Source of the DNA: JAMOBE01 sp039908285
Lineage (GTDB): Bacteria; Pseudomonadota; Alphaproteobacteria; Rhodospirillales; Rhodospirillaceae
Reading direction: 5' to 3'
Length of the DNA stretch: 12,253 bases
NCBI GenBank assembly: GCA_039908285.1
Contig: JAMOBE010000106.1
Span: forward strand, 1 to 12,253
Part shown: positions 6,214-12,253 of the stretch, one piece after another
Layout of the letters: the number at the start of each line of letters is the position of its first letter
Position numbering within the stretch: position 1 is the first letter of the stretch
The notes under the pieces: generated by a model
Databases searched by the model: none
Told to the model about the DNA's origin: nothing
The model's input: the letters and a program-made list of their open reading frames with translations, nothing else
Position numbers and translations under genes: made by a program

Positions 6214-9111
6214 ATGACGTCGACATCCGAGGAAACACTTCAGAAGGTCGTGAAGTTCGTGCAGGAGCTGCTCCTGGACGAAGAGGACCGCTCCGCCATC
6301 ACGCCCGCGCTCATCGCGGAAAAGATGGATATGGTCATCCGCATGAACCCGAAATGGGGCGAAGGACTGGACAGGGAGGCGGTGGTCGACGAACTCATCC
6401 GCCGATTCAGCCTGTGGATCGGCCAGGATACGACCCTGAAGAGCGATGCCGGCCACGAGCCATGGCTGGTTGCCGCGAGAAGGAAGGACTGGAGGTATTG
6501 GCGACGCTACCGCGAATGGCTGGAGCGCGGACTCTCCTACAAGGCCGTCGATGGTCTCGATCGGTCCACCGACGAGGTGCTGGGTCTGCTTGAGGATCCG
6601 ATGCGCGACGGTGCCTGGGACAGACGCGGGCTGGTGGTGGGGCACGTGCAGTCCGGCAAGACCGCACACTACACCGGTCTCATCTGCAAGGCCGCCGACG
6701 CCGGATACAAGATCATCATCGTCCTCGCGGGCCTTCACAACAACCTGCGTTCCCAGACGCAGATGCGCCTGGAAGAGGGCTTTCTCGGGTACGAGACGTC
6801 GCCCACCCGGGATGCGCTCAATGTCATCGGCGTCGGTGAACTGGACAGCGACGGCAACATTCATCCCAACTGTGCGACGAACCGCGCCAATTCCGGGGAT
6901 TTCAACACCCGCATCTCCCGCCAACTGGCGATTTCTCCCGAGGAACGGCCGTGGCTCTTCGTCGTGAAGAAGAACAGGACGGTGCTCAAGTTGCTGCTGA
7001 AGTGGGTGCAGGAACGGGTGGCCGATGCGCCACTTCCCACCACCGACATCGGAGGCGATGCCGGTGGTCTGCCTGGCGTCAGAAGACGCGTCACCAGGCT
7101 GCCCCTGCTCGTGATCGATGACGAGGCCGACCACGCGTCGGTCGATACCGGCGAGCAGCTATTCGATGCCGACGGCAGGCCCGATGAAGATCATGAGCCG
7201 AGGACCATCAATCGCCTGATCCGCCGGCTGCTCCATTCCTTCTCGCGCTCCGCCTACGTCGGCTATACGGCGACGCCGTTCGCGAACATCTTCATCCACG
7301 AACGGGGGGAGACACGTCAGGAGGGGATGGACCTGTATCCGGCCGCCTTCATCATCAATCTTGCCGCTCCGTCCAGCTACATCGGCCCGGCGCGGGTATT
7401 CGGACTGCTGAATGATGGGGGGCGGGAGGCTGGCCTGCCGCTGCTGCGCTCCGTCGATGACCAAGTGACCCAGGATGGCCTTGGCGGCTGGATGCCGCAG
7501 AAGCATAGGAACGGGCATTCCCCCCTTCACGAGGGGAGGGATGAACTGCCGCCGTCCCTCGTTCAGGCCATCGACGCATTCGTGCTCGCCTGCGCGGTCC
7601 GTCACCTTCGCGGGCAGGCCAACCGGCATTCGTCGATGCTCATCCATGTGACCCGATTCAACTCCGTGCAGAGGGCCGTTCACGATCAGGTGGCGGAGCG
7701 GGTCCGCCACCTGCGTCAGAGACTGACGAGGGGGATCGGGGCGGACCAGATACTCGAAAATCTCCGGCGCCTGTGGGAGACCGACCATGCTCCCACGACG
7801 GCGGCCATGAGGGATCGGCATCCGGATCTGGTGCCGCAGGACGAAATCGGGTGGACGGACGTCGAGCGGGTGCTGCCCGACATCGTATCCGACATCCATG
7901 TCCGGATGATCAATGGGACGGCGAAGGACACACTGGATTACGCCGAACACGTTGGTGCGGGTCTCAAGGTGATCGCCATCGGCGGCGACAAGCTTGCCCG
8001 GGGACTGACCCTGGAGGGGCTCTGCGTCAGCTATTTCCTGCGGGCCTCGCGCATGTACGACACGCTGATGCAGATGGGGCGCTGGTTCGGCTACCGGCCG
8101 GGATACCTGGATCTCTGCCGTCTTTACACGACGACGGAACTCGTCGACTGGTTCGGCCACATCGCGGACGCCGCGGAGGAATTGCGCGAGGAATTCGACC
8201 TGATGGCGGCGAGCGGCGCCACGCCGCGCGAATACGGTCTCAAGGTGCAGTCGCACCCGGTTCTGATGGTGACGTCCCGGCTCAAGATGCGGGCGGCAAG
8301 GAAACTGATGCTGTCGTTTAGCGGTCATCTCCTGGAAACGGTCGCCCTCTTCCGGACTCCCGCCGACCTTAACAAGAACTTCCTGGCCGCCAGACGTTTC
8401 ATCTCGGCCCTGGGTGAGCCGGAATGCGATCCCCTGCGGGTCCGCAATGGGAGTCGCCGGCAGTGGAAAGGCTGGCTCTGGGAGCATGTCCCTGCCGCCG
8501 ACATAATGGATTTCCTGGGAACCTACCGAACCCATCCCGAAGCCCACAAGATGGACGGCCGGCTGCTGGCGGACTTCATCCGCTCGATGGTGAGCGGGGG
8601 CGAACTGACGGACTGGACCGTGGCGCTGATCGGTGGCGACAAGGGACGTCCCATCGAGCTGCGCGATGGCGTCTCCATCGCCATGCTGGAGCGTGCCGCG
8701 CAGGGGCGGTATCCGGACCGTTATTCGATCAGCCGACTTGTGACGTACCATGACGAGGCCATCGACCTCGACGAAGCCGCCTGGAATGCCGCACTTGCCA
8801 CGACCCGGGCCGCGTTCCATGCCGATCCGGCGCGGAACCAGACGGCGAAGGAACCCGACGCCCCGAATGGCCCCGCGATACGGAAGACAAGGGGATTCGG
8901 CGCCGATGGCGTTCCGGCCCATCCCGAGCGTGGCGTTCTGTTCCTTTATGCTCTCGACCCCCTTCTCGCCGGTCCCGATGCCGGTTTCTCCGAAGACACG
9001 CCCCCGGTCATCGCGTTCGGAATCAGTTTCCCAGGCAGCAATTCGGGACTGAAGGTCGAATACATGGTCGACAACGTTTTCTGGGAGCAGGAATATGGCT
9101 CCTCGGAATGA
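6214..9111 (+). CDS. Z1-domain superfamily 2 helicase-like ATPase
   Basis: Z1 proteins are superfamily 2 helicase-like ATPases that accompany MORC-type ATPases in restriction-like clusters. They are expected to translocate on or remodel DNA using ATP. The protein has 965 residues. The Walker A motif is GHVQSGKT with Lys149. Walker B is LLVIDDEAD with Asp303-Glu304, followed by motif III-like YTATPF (TAT at 352-354). The second RecA half has GGDKLARGLTLEG (from 590) and QMGRWFGYR (620-628), the latter being the Z1 signature and containing the arginine-finger candidates. Residues after about 640 are a family-specific extension with no motif I recognise. The ATG at 6214 has a good GGGGAG Shine-Dalgarno and fits the natural N-terminus. 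The next gene starts 17 bp before its stop, so the two are probably coupled. All core motifs look intact, implying an active motor. Confidence 0.92.
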   Translation: MTSTSEETLQKVVKFVQELLLDEEDRSAITPALIAEKMDMVIRMNPKWGEGLDREAVVDELIRRFSLWIGQDTTLKSDAGHEPWLVAARRKDWRYWRRYREWLERGLSYKAVDGLDRSTDEVLGLLEDPMRDGAWDRRGLVVGHVQSGKTAHYTGLICKAADAGYKIIIVLAGLHNNLRSQTQMRLEEGFLGYETSPTRDALNVIGVGELDSDGNIHPNCATNRANSGDFNTRISRQLAISPEERPWLFVVKKNRTVLKLLLKWVQERVADAPLPTTDIGGDAGGLPGVRRRVTRLPLLVIDDEADHASVDTGEQLFDADGRPDEDHEPRTINRLIRRLLHSFSRSAYVGYTATPFANIFIHERGETRQEGMDLYPAAFIINLAAPSSYIGPARVFGLLNDGGREAGLPLLRSVDDQVTQDGLGGWMPQKHRNGHSPLHEGRDELPPSLVQAIDAFVLACAVRHLRGQANRHSSMLIHVTRFNSVQRAVHDQVAERVRHLRQRLTRGIGADQILENLRRLWETDHAPTTAAMRDRHPDLVPQDEIGWTDVERVLPDIVSDIHVRMINGTAKDTLDYAEHVGAGLKVIAIGGDKLARGLTLEGLCVSYFLRASRMYDTLMQMGRWFGYRPGYLDLCRLYTTTELVDWFGHIADAAEELREEFDLMAASGATPREYGLKVQSHPVLMVTSRLKMRAARKLMLSFSGHLLETVALFRTPADLNKNFLAARRFISALGEPECDPLRVRNGSRRQWKGWLWEHVPAADIMDFLGTYRTHPEAHKMDGRLLADFIRSMVSGGELTDWTVALIGGDKGRPIELRDGVSIAMLERAAQGRYPDRYSISRLVTYHDEAIDLDEAAWNAALATTRAAFHADPARNQTAKEPDAPNGPAIRKTRGFGADGVPAHPERGVLFLYALDPLLAGPDAGFSEDTPPVIAFGISFPGSNSGLKVEYMVDNVFWEQEYGSSE
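9083..9092 (+). promoter_or_regulatory. Ribosome binding site for the DUF4420 gene
   Basis: A GGGAG core at 9083-9087 and an AGGA at 9089-9092 lie within the end of the Z1 gene. The GGGAG core ends 7 bp before ATG 9095. This supports the 17-bp overlapping start. Confidence 0.5.
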
Positions 9112-10117
9112 TGGTGACAGGCTCCGGGTAACATGGCGCGCCCTGGCGGGTGCCGGTGCCGGAGAAGGATGGCGTACCATCCCGATCGAACTGACGGGCC
9201 CCTGCCACCTGCTCGCCGGACGGCAATTCCCAGGAAATCAGGAGGCGATCCTGGTCGGCTTCCGGTCCGTCCGTGTGCCCCCCGACGACCATCTGCCCAG
9301 GGGCCATGGGTTCCGGGTGGACAGGGTCCGGCGGGAGGACGTCCCGGTCGAAGCGGACGTCTGGCTTTCCCTGTCACGCCAGTCATCCGGCAGTCTCGAC
9401 ATGTTCGCCACGATGGCGGCAGACATCATCGGCCTTCTCGAGACCTGCCGGCATACGGGCGAAGACAGGCTGTTCCAGCTTTTCCTGGGCAGGATATGGG
9501 CGTGGCAGGATTTCATGGAGCGTGGCCGCGACGGAATTCTCGGGCCGGAGGCGGAGGTCGGGCTCGTCGGGGAACTGGTCGTCCTGAAGGGCCTTCTCGA
9601 TGCCCGGATCCCGCCCATCGTCGCCCTGGACACCTGGCAGGGGCCACTGGATGGCCTGCACGATTTCGAGATCGGCACAGGAGCCATAGAGGTCAAGGCC
9701 ACGGTTTCGACGGCCGGCTTTCCGGCCACCATCGGCTCGCTCGAGCAGCTTGACGAATCACTGCGCCGGCCGCTCTTTCTTGCCGGAGTGCGGCTGGCGC
9801 TCGGTGGGCAGGGGCGGGTGCTGCCGGAGTTCGTCGCCGATCTGCGCGATCGTATCGGCGCCGATCCCGCCGCGCTGGGCGTGTTCGAGAGCCGTCTGGT
9901 GCAGGCCGGTTTCCTGCAGGCGTTTGCGAATGTCTATACTCGGCGTTTCAGTCATGCGTGTACGGTGGCGCTGCCCGTGGACGAGCGGTTTCCGAAACTG
10001 ACGCGCTACAACGTGGGCATCGCCGTCCGGAAGGCGCGCTATGAACTGGATCTCGATCTGGTGGATGTCGCGGACATCGGTCTGGACCGGGCTCTCGAGC
10101 AACTGGGGGGTATCTGA
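9095..10117 (+). CDS. PD-(D/E)XK nuclease-like protein (DUF4420 family)
   Basis: This is a likely metal-dependent DNA endonuclease of the PD-(D/E)XK fold, annotated in related clusters as DUF4420 or 'PD-(D/E)XK motif protein'. The protein has 340 residues, normal for the family. The core reads EVGLVGELVVL (Glu160), then LDGLHDFEIG with Asp190, then AIEVKAT with Glu199 and Lys201, which together form the D...ExK catalytic set. The N-terminal 150 residues and C-terminal 130 residues show no motif I recognise. There is no signal peptide or membrane segment, so it is cytoplasmic. It overlaps the Z1 gene by 17 bp at its start and the AIPR gene by 1 bp at its end, so it is almost certainly made with both. 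The likely role is DNA cleavage, with the Z1 motor providing substrate. The catalytic residues appear complete. Confidence 0.87.
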   Translation: MAPRNDGDRLRVTWRALAGAGAGEGWRTIPIELTGPCHLLAGRQFPGNQEAILVGFRSVRVPPDDHLPRGHGFRVDRVRREDVPVEADVWLSLSRQSSGSLDMFATMAADIIGLLETCRHTGEDRLFQLFLGRIWAWQDFMERGRDGILGPEAEVGLVGELVVLKGLLDARIPPIVALDTWQGPLDGLHDFEIGTGAIEVKATVSTAGFPATIGSLEQLDESLRRPLFLAGVRLALGGQGRVLPEFVADLRDRIGADPAALGVFESRLVQAGFLQAFANVYTRRFSHACTVALPVDERFPKLTRYNVGIAVRKARYELDLDLVDVADIGLDRALEQLGGI

Positions 10118-11907
10118 TGGAACTCGAAGATTTTCTCAGGCAGACCCAGTCCGAGGTCCGATCGGAGATCGGCGAGCGCCTTCAGATGTCGGGAAGCGAG
10201 TATCCCTACGAAGAATCGGTGTTTTCCGAGATCGTGATGAAGCACATGTTCGAGATCGGGATGACTTTCGATCCCAATGTCTGCCGCTACGAGCACAAGA
10301 TCGGCAACGCGAACCTGCGGCTCAGTGGATGGGCGGCGTCCGAGGACTACGATCAGTTCGATCTGTTCGTCAGTCTGTACGGCGGTGTCGACGTCGTGAC
10401 ACCAATCCCGGACTTGGAGACCAAGACGGCTGCGGAGCAGTGCCTGCGCTTCTTCACCAGATGCGCGGAAGGCCGCCTGGCATCGACCATGGACGAGTCG
10501 CATCCTGCCTATGCTCTGGCCCTGATCATCCAGAAGTGCCATGCCGACTTCGACCAGATCAGAATCTACGTCCTGACGGACCGGCAGGCGAAGGCCAAGA
10601 ACTTCAAGACCAGGGATGTCGGCGGACGAACCGTCAAGCTCGAGGTCATGGATATCGAGCGGCTGCACCGCCACTGGTCGGAAGGCAAGCCGCGCGATGA
10701 ACTGATGGTGGATTTCGAGCAGGTCTCGGGGAGTCCTCTCCCGTGCGTATACGTGCCCGGAGAGATGGCCGGCTACGACTACGCCATGACCGTCATTCCC
10801 GGCGAAGCGCTGAGATTCGTCTACGAGAAATTCGGTGCCCGCCTGCTGGAAGCCAACACCCGGTCATTCCTCAGCGCGAGCGGAAAGGTCAACAGGGGCA
10901 TACGCGATACGCTCAGAGACGATCCCGAGCGTTTCATGGCCTACAACAACGGAGTCGTCCTTGTCGCCGACGAGATCCGCCTCGGCAGAATGCCCGATGG
11001 TGGGCAGGGAATTCTGTGGCTCAAGGGCATGCAGATCGTCAACGGGGGCCAAACGACGGCCTCGCTCTATTTTACGAAGAAAAAGAACCCCGATGTCGAC
11101 CTGCGCCTCGTGCGGGTTCCGGCCAAGGTCATCGTGCTGAGATCGACGGATGCCGCGGACGAGGAGGCTCTCATCTCCGATATATCAAGGTACGCCAACA
11201 GCCAGAATTCCGTAAAGCTGTCCGATCTGTCGGCCAACAAGCCATTCCATGTTGAAATAGAGAAACTTGCACTGTCGACATATTGTCCGGACGGTGCCGG
11301 GCGCTGGTTCTACGAACGGGCGGCGGGAAGCTACAACGTCATGCTGGCGCGTGACGGCACCACTTCCGCCCGTCTGCGGCAACTCAGGGAAGCCATTCCT
11401 CCGGCCCGCAAGATCACGAAGACCGACCTGGCAAAATATCTGAACGCCTGGAGCCAGAAGCCTCACCTCGTGAGCCTTGGAGCACAGAAGAATTTCGAGA
11501 AGTTCATGGAGAGATTCAGCGATCCGGACAGTCTTGTCAGCACGACACTTCCAGTGGTGGCAAACTACAAGCACATGATCGCAAAGGCCATCTTGTTCAA
11601 GGCTACGCAGAAACTGGTGCGGCCAATGTTTCCGGCCTTCCAGGCGAACGTCACCGCCTACGTCGTCTCGCTTGTCGGCAATCGGCTCGGCGATAACCTG
11701 GATCTGGACAGAATCTGGCTCCGACAGGAGATTTCCGTCGAACTCAGGCGGCAGATCACCCTCTGGGCTGCCGAGGTCAATCAGGTTCTTCACCAGACCG
11801 CCGCAGGCAGAATGGTTTCGGAGTGGGCCAAAAAGTCTGAATGCTGGGATGAGGTGCTGAACGCCTCCTATACCGTACCGGTCACTGGTATCCCCGAAAT
11901 GCACTGA
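10117..11907 (+). CDS. AIPR-family protein (abortive infection phage resistance)
   Basis: AIPR proteins (Pfam PF10592) are tied to phage resistance, but their biochemical activity is not something I can state with confidence. The protein has 596 residues. The diagnostic core is RSFL at 249-252, followed by KVNRGIRDTL, then YNNG at 276-279 and GMQIVNGGQTT with Asn309-Gly-Gly-Gln312. These Asn- and Gly-rich motifs define the family. The N-terminus has a DLFVSLY strand (about 82-88) followed by an ETK at 101-103. That is loosely reminiscent of a nuclease D...ExK but is not secure, because a helix of this kind is also usual in AIPR proteins. The start ATG forms a TGATG one-base overlap with the preceding stop and has a GGGGGG 6 bp upstream, so it is coupled to the nuclease gene. 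It is the last gene of the operon. Confidence 0.9.
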   Translation: MELEDFLRQTQSEVRSEIGERLQMSGSEYPYEESVFSEIVMKHMFEIGMTFDPNVCRYEHKIGNANLRLSGWAASEDYDQFDLFVSLYGGVDVVTPIPDLETKTAAEQCLRFFTRCAEGRLASTMDESHPAYALALIIQKCHADFDQIRIYVLTDRQAKAKNFKTRDVGGRTVKLEVMDIERLHRHWSEGKPRDELMVDFEQVSGSPLPCVYVPGEMAGYDYAMTVIPGEALRFVYEKFGARLLEANTRSFLSASGKVNRGIRDTLRDDPERFMAYNNGVVLVADEIRLGRMPDGGQGILWLKGMQIVNGGQTTASLYFTKKKNPDVDLRLVRVPAKVIVLRSTDAADEEALISDISRYANSQNSVKLSDLSANKPFHVEIEKLALSTYCPDGAGRWFYERAAGSYNVMLARDGTTSARLRQLREAIPPARKITKTDLAKYLNAWSQKPHLVSLGAQKNFEKFMERFSDPDSLVSTTLPVVANYKHMIAKAILFKATQKLVRPMFPAFQANVTAYVVSLVGNRLGDNLDLDRIWLRQEISVELRRQITLWAAEVNQVLHQTAAGRMVSEWAKKSECWDEVLNASYTVPVTGIPEMH

Positions 11908-11911
11908 TGAT

Positions 11912-11965
11912 CGCCGACGATCCAGGAGACGGGTAGTATCCGACTCGGCAAGGTAGTCGTCGGCG
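11912..11965. repeat. 9-bp inverted repeat just after the AIPR gene
   Basis: CGCCGACGA at 11912-11920 is perfectly complementary to TCGTCGGCG at 11957-11965, with a 36-nt loop between them. It starts 4 bp after the last stop of the operon, so it may stabilise the 3' end of the transcript or assist termination. The loop is long and no strong T-run follows, so it is not a classical Rho-independent terminator. Confidence 0.4.
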
Positions 11966-12077
11966 CACGGCTCTGGACGTCTTTCCTGGCCGTCTGTCCT
12001 GTCTCTCTCCAATAAAATGGCTGATTTCTGGGCTTTCCGAGCTTGGTGACCGCCTGTGGCGAGTTCGAAACCCGTAG

Positions 12078-12151
12078 CTTTTGCCCTACCACCGACGGTG
12101 ACCAGAAAATTAACAAAAGGTTAATGCCTCAATTAGTAACAGGGGCAAAAG
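12078..12151. repeat. Nested inverted repeats in an AT-richer patch
   Basis: CTTTTGCCC at 12078-12086 pairs perfectly with GGGCAAAAG at 12143-12151. Near the middle lies TTAAC-AAAAG-GTTAA (12110-12124), a 5-bp palindrome with a 5-nt spacer. Read on the minus strand, this small hairpin is followed by TTTTC, so it could be a weak terminator for the frame that ends at 12168. An insertion-sequence end is another possibility. The patch is clearly more AT-rich than the genes around it. Confidence 0.4.
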
Positions 12152-12167
12152 GCCGGGCGGGAGCGGT

Positions 12168-12251
12168 TCAGGGGGCGGCGACGAGCTGGGCGAGGTTTGG
12201 GATGTGTTCGCCGCTGACACCCAGACGGCTTCCCAGGTAGTCCCAGAATGA
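12168..12251 (-). pseudogene. C-terminal end of a minus-strand frame, possibly a transposase, cut by the window edge
   Basis: On the minus strand a frame enters from the window edge and stops at 12170-12168 after 27 residues, starting SFWDYLGSRLGVSGEHIP and ending near QLVAAP. An aromatic WDYL followed by a short Arg-Leu segment and an 'IPxLxxL' end resembles C-terminal tails of some insertion-sequence transposases, but I cannot name the family. The gene would converge on the defence operon. Whether it is intact lies outside the window. Confidence 0.3.
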
Positions 12252-12253
12252 GA

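Noticed and set aside
7159..9180. 673-codon minus-strand open frame antisense to the Z1 gene
   Set aside because: The plus strand encodes an unmistakable Z1 protein with all motor motifs. The minus frame has no recognisable domain and is a common GC-rich codon-bias shadow.
12055..12085. tRNA-like T-arm (GTTCGAAAC) followed by a CCCTACCACC end
   Set aside because: The B-box-like match is present, but the T stem has a mismatch and no acceptor, D or anticodon arm can be drawn upstream.
12043..12240. 65-codon plus-strand frame in the right border
   Set aside because: It has no ribosome binding site or recognisable domain and runs across inverted repeats and the opposing transposase-like frame.
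1..12253. CRISPR array or rRNA
   Set aside because: No regularly spaced repeats and no rRNA-like conserved stretches were seen on either strand.

Overview
The window is GC-rich and looks alphaproteobacterial. The recombinase remnant at the left edge has the C-terminal style common in Rhizobiales and Rhodospirillales, and the sigma-factor gene is RpoD-like. This placement is an inference from protein style only. The region reads as an accessory defence island lying between mobile-element debris, not as a housekeeping locus.

Left edge (1-444): two overlapping partial frames run in from outside the window. One ends at 103 and resembles a transposase tail. The other ends at 444 and carries the helix-turn-helix tail of an alphaproteobacterial serine recombinase. 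Right edge: a minus-strand frame ends at 12168 and looks like a transposase C-terminus (weak). Just inside it, 11908-12167 holds no gene but contains several inverted repeats.

Module 1 (470-2337): a Vsr-type endonuclease and a DNA cytosine-5 methyltransferase share an ATGA overlap. The methyltransferase has all diagnostic C5 motifs, and Vsr has its catalytic Asp51 and His69.

Module 2 (2498-11907): after a gap of about 160 bp come five tightly packed genes on the same strand. They encode (i) a full-length RpoD-like sigma-70 factor with N-terminal ankyrin repeats, (ii) a MORC/MutL-like GHKL ATPase, (iii) a large Z1-domain superfamily 2 helicase-like ATPase, (iv) a DUF4420-type PD-(D/E)XK nuclease and (v) an AIPR-family protein. 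Every junction is an overlap or a 7-bp gap, so this looks like one translationally coupled operon.

MORC-like ATPases grouped with helicases, nucleases and DNA methylases were described computationally by Iyer, Abhiman and Aravind (2008) as putative restriction-modification-like systems. The plausible reading is that the methyltransferase marks self DNA, while the ATPase, helicase, nuclease and AIPR proteins act against unmarked DNA. The element I find unusual is the ankyrin-sigma-70 gene that opens the effector operon. It keeps the residues for consensus -10 and -35 recognition, so it may control, or be controlled by, the infection response. I cannot confirm from sequence alone whether this combination has already been reported.
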